From assembly GCA_920105625.2 (NCBI GenBank), contig OV050033.1:1530001-1594000 (forward strand): 64,000 nt of DNA, read 5' to 3'. The stretch is from Clusia tigrina. Its lineage: Eukaryota > Arthropoda > Insecta > Diptera > Clusiidae. Positions 48,775 to 60,819 of the stretch are shown here, in pieces. Every line of letters starts with the position of its first letter. Position 1 is the first letter of the stretch. Position numbers and translations under genes: made by a program. The notes beneath the pieces were generated by a model. The model was not told the origin of the DNA. It was given only the letters and a program-made list of their open reading frames with translations, and did no database searches.

Positions 48775-48935
48775 GTCCACTAAAATAGGTCCATTATCAT
48801 GATAACATTTGGTAGTAATTTAGGTTAGATAGAAGTGGAGTAGGACTGAGAACCGCCGAAGAAGAAGGACTTCAAGCACTCAGGCATTGATGCCCATTGT
48901 AGTACTATTGTAATTTACGTTTGGAGGATACTAGA
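48775..48935 (-). mobile_element. probable LINE 3' UTR and tail
   Basis: The minus strand reads TACAATGGGCATCAATGCCT, then GAGTGCTTGAAG, and ends with CTATCTAACCTAAATT. The order resembles the 3' UTR of the copy at 31.8 kb (AATAGGTCTATTTGGCCGCA then GTGACTTGG, followed by a CTAAT tail). The coding part is not recognisable here. The call rests on this similarity and on the CTAACCTAA end. Confidence 0.45.
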
Positions 48936-48939
48936 ATGT

Positions 48940-51900
48940 ATGCTGAAAATAGACCCCACAACTTCATTACAGCGCTCTCCATTCACACAACATCATAATT
49001 GGGTCTCTATATAAATATTGCCATGGAATATTTGCCATAATGGTTAACTGTGGAATAATAAAAAACTCAACAAGCACACAGTTTAGGGTATTGCATAGTC
49101 CGAATATTCTAATATTAACCCTTTTACTGGTGATATAGGTAGAATAAATAATTTTATTAGTTTTCATTTTATGGAATAGTTTACCATCTTATTGGAGTTT
49201 TCTACAGGCGCCTCGCCACAAATTTATGTTACTTCCAAAGAGGAAGAAGTGGCGTTGCGCCAAACTTCAGCACCAGTTCTAAAAATGGATATTTTACAAT
49301 CATTGCAACATATTCTTCATGAAAATAATATTTAATTTGTTAACTTTACTAATCAAATATTTATAAAATTTTTGGTTCCTGCGAATGTTGAACTTTAATC
49401 GAGCAAATAAATGATTACTCATCTCTCGTGCAGAACAATGGATTTCGATTTTCCGCCTTTGTTCGTATTTCCAGTATTAACATTTAGCTAAACAGTAAAA
49501 TTCAAACTAAAAATAGGAAACTTATGCTGAATAAATAAAAAAAAAACAATGTAAACTTCATTTATGCATTCATTTATAAGTAAACATAGAAAACCCATTT
49601 TTTAGCTTGCCAAAGCCACATGTTAGCATATCAGCATACTTGTATAAGCACGAAAAGTCCCCCTGGCTAATTGGAATTTTTAAACACCTTCTGAAATATG
49701 AATGGGCATGCCCACAAATTTTGGGTCCGCGCAAATTCATCTGTTTGTTTTCTAGCCTAGCACAAGCCGAAACAAAGGAAGAGTGTGGTGCCGCATCGAC
49801 TCCTCAATAAAACTGCTTGGAGTTGCCCCTGGCACCAAACGTAATTGCAGGCATCCGACAAAAAATGCCAAGTACACTGCACGTGGTCATGCTGCATGTC
49901 TTTCGCAGCGCCTCACTGCGTTCAACGGCGACCAACGATGATGTGCTTTGCCATGCTGGCTTGTGGCCAGCAGCATTCAACAGCACACATTCAGGTTGTT
50001 TGGTTGCTTGGTCGAAAGTCGCTGTAACGGTGGCATCCATCCGGCCGCCCATCTATCCTTCGGCGCAGTGGGGAGTTGTTTTACCCAATGAACTTTATTT
50101 CCATTATGGAAACCAATGAACTTTATTTCCATTTCTTTCCCTGTTGTTGGAATTGGTTTTTCACTTCATATGCAGCCAAAGCAAGTTATGCCTTTGCTCT
50201 GTTCCTTTGACCTACAAAATGCGTTTGAAGTAATTTCTTGTCAAATTCCCAGTGACTTGAAAACACTCAGAGTGGTTTTCAGCACTAACTTTGTCTTTCT
50301 CGATTTACAATTTACGCTAAAATAAACAAAGGAGAAATCGTTAGAAGACTTAGTGTGATGAATTTAGTGTGCTAATGAATTGAACTACATTTGTTGATTA
50401 TTTTCTATTTCTATTTCATTAAATTAATTATAATTGAACAGCAATTCACTCAAGAAATAGTTGACAAAGTTATATTCATTATAACAGCTCAACTAATTTC
50501 ACATCTATAACACTTTCTATAAATTCCCTTTTCAACTCGCGACTTACTTGTTCCTCTTCTAAATGACCCTTATCATTCTGCCAAGTGGAAGGTTACGATA
50601 CACTCCCCAACTTTCAGCTGTATGAGAAATGTGTCTATTAGCGAAACCGATTTAACATCATAGTATATGCCTCATAGCATCACAAGAAGATACAACATCA
50701 CTTCTTATCACTACTGACTTAAACCAATAGGGAGAACGAAACAGCAACCTCAACGCAAGTCGAATATTCCAGACACAATTTGAACATTAAGTTATAGCTT
50801 TAAGTTTAATTAAACGTTTCTTCATGTCTAACTTTATAGGAGATACTATACAACATCGACTATCATTGCTTTATTATTCCATCAACTCTGGAGACCCCTT
50901 TTAAAATTACCCTCTCAATGCTCCTAATAGTAATATTAGAATCGATTTTAGTACTATTACTACTATATTAGTGTACACGTAGCAAATGAGCACTATACTT
51001 CTACGGACACGCCCACATTCCATACATATTGATTACTGGGTGCCCCATGAAACCCCAAACCAAACTCAAATGCCAATCCACGACCATTTTAAATGTATAT
51101 GCATAACTCGAGATCTATAAAAAATGTTTGATAAAGTTTGGTACTGAATTAGATTATGAATCTTGATGATCGTAGTTGACGTAACATTTCCATCGCCACT
51201 CCCACCTACACAGAAAATTCATCAGTATGAACAACTTGCCTACATGGATAATTTTTATTATTACATTATATGAATCCAATATCCCCATGCCTGACCCTTG
51301 AATTGTGACGCCACCCTCGTAATGTATTACTTTCGGCATTACTCCGAGAGACAACATTTGGATTTAAACTATTCTGAAGAGCTGATTGGGGTTCTCTGTT
51401 CAGGAACAGGAGCCATCATATCAACCAACTAACCGATTAATATAGAAAATGGAGTTTTATCTTCCTCCTCACATGACTTCCTTTATAAGATATCACTAAA
51501 CAAACAGTTATCACTTCTCTTCTGAGCGTAAAGATGTCTACTCCCATATAATGGCTCCATTCTGACTATTCATGAATTAGTTTTGAAACCTTGGTAAAAC
51601 GGTATCAAATTAAAAGCAACAACAACAAGGCTGAAAAGCAACACTGAATAGAACCACATTTCAACAGCAAAACAGAACAGCGGGGAACTCAACCAAGCGG
51701 GAGCCAGGCAGAATGATATGAGTGCGTCCAGACAAGTAGGCAGAGGTTAATAAGACCACCATAACTGTGTGGGGAAGGAAGCATGAAATGTGTTGTGAAA
51801 TGACGAAGCGCTGGGGGAGAATTTTTCATATAATATTTGCAAGCATTTTTTTCTGAAATTAAAATGCCACTGGACCAGCTGGCGTGGCTGTGGTGGGTGT

Positions 51901-52055
51901 TGCCCACACGAGTGTGGCTGTAGCCGAGTGAGAGTACATCATGTCTGGGACAAGTGAGCTGCATTTTATATTCATTATCGTTGCTTTTATTGCATGCAAA
52001 TCCAATTTGAAGGCAAAGATGCACAGGATTTGTGTTTGTTTACTGACGCATACAG
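48940..52055. other. intronic stretch of the plus-strand gene
   Basis: It contains a 20-bp direct repeat (CCAATGAACTTTATTTCCAT at 50085-50104 and 50113-50132). No exon was accepted. A minus-strand GTAAGT near 50545 is an isolated donor-like site. Confidence 0.45.
50085..50132. repeat. 20-bp direct repeat
   Basis: CCAATGAACTTTATTTCCAT occurs twice with 8 bp between (TATGGAAA). This amounts to a 28-bp tandem unit with a truncated second copy. Confidence 0.9.
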
Positions 52056-52111
52056 CTCGCCTATGATGATCCCATTATGAGCATGTCCGTGCACGAGTGG
52101 CTCCAGGCCAT
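52056..52111 (+). CDS. second coding exon of the plus-strand gene
   Basis: The acceptor is excellent: TTTGTTTACTGACGCATACAG includes a CTGAC branch-like site (AG at 52054-52055). The donor GGCCAT|GTAAGTGATT (GT at 52112-52113) is also strong. Read from the phase left by the 33251-33406 exon, it gives 18 codons, LAYDDPIMSMSVHEWLQA, then AT. Codon choice (GTG CAC GAG TGG CTC CAG GCC) is strongly coding-like. The SVHEWLQA stretch resembles the first helix of SAM domains (V.EWL..I), but so short a match cannot establish the domain. The next exon should begin with one base completing Ile or Met; I did not find it, so the gene probably continues beyond the window. Confidence 0.72.
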
Positions 52112-55100
52112 GTAAGTGATTTCTGCTGACGGGAATGGACGCTTCCGTCTACAAAAAGTGTTGCTTACTATCTCTAAAAACTGTAAGCAATGAGAACAAC
52201 AAATTGTACAGATTTCTTCGCGGGTCCTTTAAGTGCATATCTTACATAGTACCACCAAGCCAGGTGACAGAAAAAGGCACCAAACACGACAATTACTGCT
52301 TTTACAGATTTTTACTACAAGCCACAAGCAATTTTCCAGTGTTTTTTGACACAGAACAGACATGAGCTTGTGGCGATAAAGTGTCGAGTGGAGAAATAGG
52401 AGGACTCTGTACCAGTTTCAGTAGCTAGCTCCTTGTTGTTCTAGTACAGCTACTTAATTTCTCCCCATTTTACCCTTTTATGCCGTAACACTATTTCTGT
52501 TGAAAGGATGAAAATTCGTTCCTTTAAGCATGCGAAGCAAAAACATATACCAAAAGATCACAAGTTGGACATCCTGACAACGAGATAAGAAGCAAGAAAA
52601 ATTGGTCGGGATTTCTGCGGGCTATTTTTTGGTATTTAAAAGAAATTTAAGCTGGAACCAGTGGCCAAGAAACAAACAAAAGCCGACAACGAAGGAATCC
52701 TTGAATGGCCATTTGGAAGCAGACTACTTCCGGCAAGCAGCTTAAACTTTCCCTTGCATTTCGAACCCTGAAAGTTGGGCCTCACATGGCACCAACATTT
52801 AATTATTGCAGCCGCTAGCGAAAAATGCAATGAAGTTCAACTGACTGCCCGAAGGATTTCTTGTGTTCATGGAAAGCAGGCTTCGGTGGGCACATTTGCT
52901 CCGTTCTTTTCTTATTTTTTGACTTAAAAGAATTTTTTTCTTATTTCGGTTTATTTCTCACTCATGACAGAACAATTTGTGTAAGGCCGTCGTTGCCTTT
53001 ACTCTGGTTATCCTCGCATGCTTCCTTTGTGATTTGAAGCTATTCTCGGAGCAAATTTAAAAAATTACCATTAAATATTGAAGATTCATAACGATTGCCG
53101 TCAAAATGGTAAAGCTGTGTAATTATGGGAGCATATTGGAAATAAGGACATAGACATTTGATTATATCATATTTGACTTAACGGGCATACTTGATGTAGG
53201 GAATAGATTAAGGAGAGTGGTCCGTTTGTAGGCATAGTATAATTGGCTATTAATCCTCAGATACAACCTGAGTTATCAAGGACAGTTCGGTAACCATTTT
53301 AGTGTATGAAACGCACTCTATTAACCTTCAGACGTCATAGTCATGGCTATTATATGACCTGATGAATGATGACTAGCGAGGATAAAGTTCCACCATTCTA
53401 CAACTAAAAACTGTAATTGGCTATAACTAAGGAGGACTCTATACTGGATGAAATACATTCTACAAAATCAGAAACCTCAGCGGACATAAGCTACTGGGAG
53501 ATTGTAGTTTCTTGAACCTTGTTACCGAGAGAGGTGAATGTATAATAGCGCAGTGCATTAGTGAATAATAATAAAAACAATAAAGAACATTTCCATCCAA
53601 TTAACTACCACCAAACAATAAAAAAGATATTGGACAGTTCAGAAAACTAACTGGAATCTGACCCTTTCTCTCGTGGTCATACAAAGTAGCTCAGTGTAAG
53701 AAAGTATCCATCCTTTTGATAGGTATTATAGTTGGGTGATGCTGGCTTAATTTTAAAACGGAAGGGATCAATTCACTCCACCATTCCCTTTCCAAGTCAA
53801 TGAAAATCACATCGATGGAATCAAGTCCTTCCTAGCATCAGCCCATCCCCAGCTGCAAGATGGAACAAAGAAAATGTGACAAAGTCCGCTTATCCCAGAA
53901 CTAAACTCCTTTATCTTCGGCAAATAAATCGTATTGACCTATAAAGTTGGCATTGTTTGCAAATAAAAAGTCGCAACACCGAACAACAACCGCAGGCTCC
54001 GTGCTCAGCAAGCTCATTAAACGTAAATTCCTGCAATTTAAGGAGCTGCCATTGGGAACATATTTTCCGTGAGTGCATTCTCTATGACAACACAAATTTT
54101 ATTAGGCTGCTCGCAGCGCTAAAATAATAACGCAAAGAGCATTAACATAAGAAATGCAAAACTATTAACATCAAGGACAATGGGGCAACAAAGGGGCGGC
54201 TTGATGGGACACTTTTGGCATTTAAAGCTACAAATATGTTCAAAACAACAACAATCATCAATAAAAGAAGTAGCAAATGAACACTTTTCAACTTGGACCC
54301 TCCAGCGAGAACCGGCTCCAGGAGGCAAGCATGGTGCTGTGCCTTAAGGTCCAAATGCCCATTGGCCGAAACATTCAAATTTATTGAATTCGCTCCCATA
54401 AAAAAGCTGAAGCACTGAAATAAAACAAAATCGATACTTAATGAAGTAGTAAGGATTCAGGACTACGAAATAAAAAGAAAAAGGCTTGTCCTCGAAATGA
54501 AATTGACATTTCGTGCAAATAAAACTGCCCATTCACAGCAGTTAAGAATATCCGCTGATGTTGTGTGATATCATTGATTTGTTATGCGATACGATCAAAC
54601 TGCGTCGTAAGTGCGAAGTGTGTGTGCGTGTGTGGTTGCCGGAGGGGTGGAGGCAGATAAGGGTGCACCCTTTTCCAGGCCACGCACTACACACTGTTGT
54701 GATAGTTTCAGGACAGATAGGACAAGCGTTTCTGCATTAGTCAGTGGGTTTGCTGTGACTTCAGTGGAAAGGGATATTGGGAGTGTAAGGGCTGCGTTTA
54801 CTCCGTTGTTATTTGCTCATACTGGCGAAGTTACCATGTAACTAAAAATTGTTTAAAGAACATCGCAAATGCCTTCACTACGAGTAGATTTCTATATTTT
54901 CCGGAAGTATATTTGATTGTCTGTGGAAGTCGTCTGTCAGCGTATTATGTTCCTTTCATTTTTGGAATCACCCTTGTCAGCTGCAAGACAACAAAAATGC
55001 CCAACAGTAGAAATAAGCAAACATCGGCAATCAAGTGACGATTTAATTGAGAGGATTCACAATTAATGTCTGCCCCCAATGGACTGAGGCGAGCAATATA

Positions 55101-56100
55101 CGCACGTGTGGGTCTACAAAACGAGCTCCATAAGAGCCTTGAATGTCTTGATAGTACTAAATTATATCTTTTATATGAATAGATTTCTCCGAATGAGCCA
55201 CAATAGTTTGCGAACTTCCATAAAGAAGAATAGACTTTTGTGTTTCTCCACTTGTTGTTTATGTCTCTCTTCAAACATCCTTTACAAACTGCACCCGACT
55301 AACCCAAAATGTGGTATCTGGCAAGTTCATTGTTGGGCAAAACAGATTTTACTTTTTTTATTTGGAAGTAGAATACACAAAGTAGCAATGTTGTTTTGAT
55401 ATCACTGCATCACGAATTGGAGGGTTGATGGGCTTTAAAAGAACTTCGAAAGATTAATACATTTTAGTTAAATGGATACTCACATTTTATAGTTCTACCT
55501 GATCTAGTTTGGGAAGGTCATTACTAAAGTGGCTTGCTTGAAAATTCTCTATTTTAAAATATTTTATGAACAAACACTTCCATTCCCATTTTGAAGCAGG
55601 GATTTCCCAATTCGAGGATAATTCCAATTTACCTTTATAACTGCTGCAAATTTGAGCAACCAATCCATCCAAGTCCTTTCAATCATCACATCTTTACACA
55701 AATGTTGTGAGTCCATATAACAAAGCAAACAAACAAAACATAAAAAGCTCGTATCTGCTAAACGTGCCAGTAAAAGCCCATCAATTTCCTATTAACTGTT
55801 AAGTTAACTAAGCCTCGTTTGTCGGAGGTTGGCTAATGAGCCCAGACATTTCCGTGTAATTATGTTCGGTTTAATTGTTGCATGGTCTGAGTGGGGTAGT
55901 CACACAATAGAAAATGGGTGAGGAAGGATAGAATAAAATGTCGCACACTTTTAGTGACGGTGGCGCAGTTCTTTTATTTTTATAAATTGTTCCTAAATTA
56001 AGAAAAGTGTTCATACTGGCCAAAAAACGGCATCTCTATTCTCATCCCTAAAGTAAATCATCAAATTCCAATTGTGCGAGTTTGGATTTCAACAGATTTA
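52112..56100. other. intronic or intergenic stretch
   Basis: Segments after the acceptors at about 52209 and 52312 are open in the needed phase, but are short, AT-rich and not convincing. A plus-strand ATG frame at 54558 (MLCDIIDLLCDTIKLR) ends at a GTAAGTGCG donor, but no partner exon was found. No mobile element was recognised here. Confidence 0.4.
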
Positions 56101-56109
56101 TTTAAAAAT

Positions 56110-56365
56110 GTATTCTATCCAAGATAAAGATCCATTCTAAGTATTCCTGTCCCTAATATGCGCCTGCTCCTTCTGGCAGAAGCAGGACAAACATTAAGAA
56201 AAAGCTCTGTGCAATTCACTTCTCCCTCTAGAAAAGAGTCACAGTTCGAACTCTCGTTGATGCTTATGTTCGCCATATGATTCCTCCAGGGATTATGGCC
56301 CTTAATTCTGCCGACCATAGATCAAGAATCTTTCCTAATGCTAGGAGGAAATCTGGGTCAGTATA
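56110..56365 (-). mobile_element. 3' end of an RNase H-type LINE (best preserved copy)
   Basis: Minus-strand translation gives HMANISINESSNCDSFLEGE, then CTELFLNVCPASARRSRRIL and GTGILRMD in one frame. It aligns with the RNase H LINE C-terminal block 'HL..MGI..S..C..C.E.E...H.L..CPA.ARRR.R.LG..IL'. The nucleotides align with the copy at 38.5-38.8 kb. This stretch has no internal stop over about 65 codons, but the 5' part is absent. Confidence 0.8.
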
Positions 56366-56369
56366 TCAT

Positions 56370-59300
56370 TTCATTCGTGTCATTTTGTTTTAATTGTTTA
56401 CTAATTTGTAGTCTAAATTATTGTTAATGCACCTGGCTTCGGTAAATGATGAATGGTTACTTTTTCATCTTAGAAGTAAACATTTCTCATGGACTTTGTG
56501 CTTCAGTTTGTAAAGGTTTCTACTTAAGCAAACTTTGTTCCATAGATTTGCAAATAAATTAATTGGAGAAGTAAACAAGTCCTGTAATATAAGCAGAAAG
56601 TATTCCCAAGCCACCAGGATTGAAGATTGATTGAAGAATTAAGACTAATTTAAAAGGAAGCTTAAAGAGTCCTCGGCTGATGAAAGTGAATATCTTTGAA
56701 GCTCACAGCTCACAAATATGATTCGATTAGAAACTCACACACGATACATTGATATTTCTTCTATATAGTAATTCTCTATACCATCACTTGATGTCTGCTT
56801 CATCAAATTATCGTAAAATAACGTTAATGTTCAACGATAAAATCAATTTAATAGTGCAACGCTTACGTAGCCGCGAAATCCCATATAAATCATAAGTACC
56901 ACTCTCACACAAGCGACCAATGGATGATGTGAATTTTTCCTTCCCCGTCAAGCATCATTTCGCCAAACCCCCTTCGTGAATATCCCTCTGGAATTTGAGC
57001 GTTTTTAGTTTTGACCGCCAATTATTTGCATATACGCCGCGTTGCCTGTTGGGACTATGCCAATTTCGAAAGTGGTCAAATATTGTGGCAAAAAAGAGGC
57101 ATTATTAAAATTTGAATAGTCACTGTCCTTTTATGCTCAATCAGTCTCTCGCCGCCTTGTGTTGGCAGGCTTTTCAGAGTTTGCACGCTCATTCAACATG
57201 TAGAAACCATATGGAAATAATGCATCCATAATCTGATTCGCTGAACTAAACTTTTTACTTGTTTTCTGGATTAAATTTCATCACAAAAGCGAAATGGGTG
57301 AACAGCAATCGAATTGAATTAGCAATGAAGAGACCCTCTCCCTCCCCCCTTCATAGTGACACTGCAAAAAATTTATTTACAAAAGAGGTAACATTGAAAA
57401 TTCTGCAATAACAAATAAATTACGCCAACAAAGTTGACACAGACTCTCGACCGATATCCGACGGCCGGTGCGTCGCCAATACTGACGCACGTAGAAATGA
57501 GGGCGAACATTGCACAAATGTGTTGCAGCTAATTGTGTGAGTCATTAGGCGTATATACACATTGCTGAAGACAGCACGACACCAATTGGTATAATTTTCT
57601 ACAAAGAGAGAACAGAAATTAAAAACTGAAACATTCCTTATTCTATATTAGAACTGAACTATTAGAATAGTTACACAATGGTAGACCCCTTGAAATTAGC
57701 ACTTACATTCAAGCAACTGTATTTGTGAATATCTGAAAGAAGTACGAGAAAGTTAATAATAGAGGAATATTTTTAAAAAAACCTGAAAGGAACAAAACTG
57801 AAAACTGAAAATATATATAAGCCAACATTTCCTCCCCTACCAACTCCATGTTCAACTTACGATATATTGTTAATAATATTCGAATTATTAAATATTGAAA
57901 TCTAAGATTATTTGGCCCCAAGGTATTAGTGCCTGGATCCTGCTTTATGAATAGGCAAAATGAAGAACTCTTTCAAAATGTCAAAGAATTCAGCATTAGC
58001 CAACACCAAGCTTAGGCAACGCATAGGCACATTTTTATATACCAGCAGGCCTATCAAGTGCGCCAAGTTGCTTGGATCGATGGCCATAAAGTATATCATT
58101 TCTCTGTAACTAATTAGACACAATTATCTGCGCACAACGGAGTGGGGTGCACGCTCATCTCAAGCACACAGTTTTTCTGGACGGCGCAAACGCCGCCCTG
58201 TTTATTGCATGACTGCAATTGACTAAGTTCAACGAATTTTTAAGTGATTTCATATATTTGTTCCCTAATAAATTATAATCTGCTGAAAATTGTAGCGCAA
58301 CATGTAGCAAATGGGCACAACTGCCACAGAATTCTACCCTTTCAGAATTGCTCAGCCCCAATCAACAATGCGGACTCATGTGGGAATAGGAGCAACCAGG
58401 TGAAAATTATATTAATCTCCTGGATTCAGCTGGTTCAGTTATGGCACACACTCACGCGGATACGCAATTGCATTTGTACTCACATTGTGCGCCCATGAAT
58501 ATGCATGCCCATGTGAATGGGGCTGCGAACATGTGGCGAAACTGCGTGCATAATTTGTTGAATCTTGGATTGCTTCTGCATGCTTCATTGTTGAAGGAGT
58601 AATCCTTTTCATCCCCAACGTCATTGTGTTAGAAATGTGAAGGGCACATACGAGTACTATCAGGCAATGACTCAAGAATTCAGTTCTCTGTGTAAGAATT
58701 CGTGGCCGCATTTATTGTATTTGGATTGTCAGCGATTGAAAGATACCATTCAAATAATAAAATGTACTATTTATTTGATATCTTGAGTCGCCAGTTATTT
58801 GCAGGTAATATTTATTAGCACCCAGATCACCTTCCACCGGAGACTACTTCACTTGTTGCAGGATTTTCAGAGTGGCTTTTGCGCAGTGCTATTAAAGAAC
58901 CAGACATCACCAACAGTATATCTTAGGTTCCTCAATGTGAAAATCACGGGTTGTTATAATAGACTATTTAGATTATAAGCCCCATATTAAGCCCGCTGAT
59001 TACTTAACAAAGTATTGAGAGGAAATTCTGTTAATGCTCATTAACGCTTAATCCTCAGACAACTGTATTACTTTCCTGATGTGGAGGGAACCGTACCTAG
59101 TCCACATAAATGGGAAAGTCCATAAATGATCTTTGAGGGAAGGGAGCTTTACATGTTATAAAAGGAATGTGAAGCAATTGATTTGAAATTATTTAAAACA
59201 ATTTTTTGTTGTTTGGTCCGGTTAACTATGCCGCAGGTTTTTGTTTACTATCCGAAATTGATCCAAAGCAAATAATCAAAAAAGTACGCCTTCCAAAGCA

Positions 59301-60680
59301 GTTGTCTGCAAAAGAGCAAACACTAGAATTCAAATTGTCATCCCAAATTTACCAACTCAAGGACAAACAGCGGCAGGGAATGTAGTTGAATGCTATGAGC
59401 TTAAATTCAATGTGCTCCTGAAAGTATGCCAAACTTTTATTCCGGCTTATTTTCTGCAGTGTATTTTGAAGTATTTTTTTCAAATAATTGTTTATTTAAA
59501 AAAGTTTTGCGAAAATCCTAAATACATATATATATATATATATATATACATAAATATATATGCAGAAAGAAGGGTATTTAGTTTTTTATTGATTAATATT
59601 TATAGAATCAAACAAAAGACTAGAGGGAAACGCACACCAATTACCTTGGAAGTAGTGAAACTGTTTTGGTGAATGGAATATCGTCAACTATTTCTTAATT
59701 TCTAGATTATGAGAGTAGACGAACTCGATGTGCCCACGATCAATCACGAACACATTTCCCTGTTAAATAAATTTCGTCCGGAATCGGTACTGTAAAATTT
59801 TAAGATTATTCTTTCTATTGTCTGATCGCTCGCACCCCGTTAATCAAATTTCCTACTGCCACAAACATGCCGCCACATATTCCCAACATCTCGCTGCCTC
59901 ACATGCAATCATTTGACAAATTAATATGCACAATTAATGCCACTCAATTTGCTCTCTATTATGCAGGCCATGAGCACGAATAGGGAGCTGGGGTTGATGT
60001 CTTCCATGAAAATGTTAGCAACTTGTTTAACATTGTAACTTTGTGTTGGTCACTATGCGGGCATCGGTCTCACTGAGAGCGTGTCAGCATTTGTTACGAC
60101 ATCCCAAAACTTGTGTCGCAAGAACATTCGCTCGAGATTGCAACAATGCAGTTAATCAAATCAACCACCAAATGAGCCAACGTCAATTACCATATAAGAA
60201 TTAGCAATAAGAATTTAGCTCTAATTATAATATTCAATAAATAGTCTGTCACATAATTTGTGATTCAATATCGTTTGAGTTCAATTGAGAAAGAGTTGAT
60301 TGAGTTCATTCAATGGGAACAATTTAGATGGGTCTAGAAATGGACAATGACATTAATGAAGCATTTATAGCATTGTATTTTTAACTATGCAAAAGGATGC
60401 CCCCATCGGTCAATATAAAAATTACACCGCCATTTCTAATGATACTAACAATACAGAAAATTTTGTAAAGATTTGATAGAAGTGTTTCGAGGCAGTGATG
60501 AATGGCAAACAATGTGGCCAACTGCCAGTGTTACTATAATAAATATTTCAACGTCGAACGAATTTGTATACAACATTGCTCCGTGTTCATTAAATATTCT
60601 CATGCATGCAAGTCCGTAACAATATTTCACACTATTGCCGAAGTTGCATTGCCACATAACCTCGTGGGCCCGCGAACCAA
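56370..60680. other. non-coding stretch
   Basis: No accepted gene. A 26-nt minus-strand segment at 57707-57732 has a very good acceptor and donor but no partner exons. An (AT)n tract lies at about 59526-59549. An acceptor near 59968 is followed by a 23-codon frame (AMSTNRELGLMSSMK...), without a donor. Nothing else was recognised. Confidence 0.45.
59526..59549. repeat. (TA)n microsatellite
   Basis: About twelve uninterrupted TA units, followed by ATAAATATATAT. Confidence 0.9.
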
Positions 60681-60781
60681 GAGCTATATTTAAAAAACAA
60701 ACACACATTAAAATTCCTGCCACTTCCGTGTCAATTGCTCTTCACACGTTTCGCTACGCTGTGATCCTTAACCGTGCAAAC

Positions 60782-60816
60782 ATGCCGAGCGCCATCAGAA
60801 GCCACCGAGCGAATAA
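60782..60816 (+). CDS. candidate first coding exon MPSAIRSHRAN
   Basis: ATG at 60782 in a good context (GCAAACATG) opens eleven codons plus two bases, with GC-rich codon choice (CCG AGC GCC ATC). It ends at AATAA|GTGAGTGC (GT at 60817-60818). The surrounding DNA is CpG-richer than the neighbours (60760-60960), as near a transcription start. A TATATTTAAA sequence lies about 95 bp upstream, further than a TATA box should be from a short leader. No following exon was found, so this stays tentative. Confidence 0.25.
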
Positions 60817-60819
60817 GTG

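Noticed and set aside
49116..49140. TTAACCCTTTTACTGGTG, like a piggyBac end at a TTAA site
   Set aside because: No matching inverted end was found nearby.
57707..57732. 26-nt minus-strand micro-exon candidate
   Set aside because: Both splice sites are good, but no flanking exons or gene context exist on that strand here.
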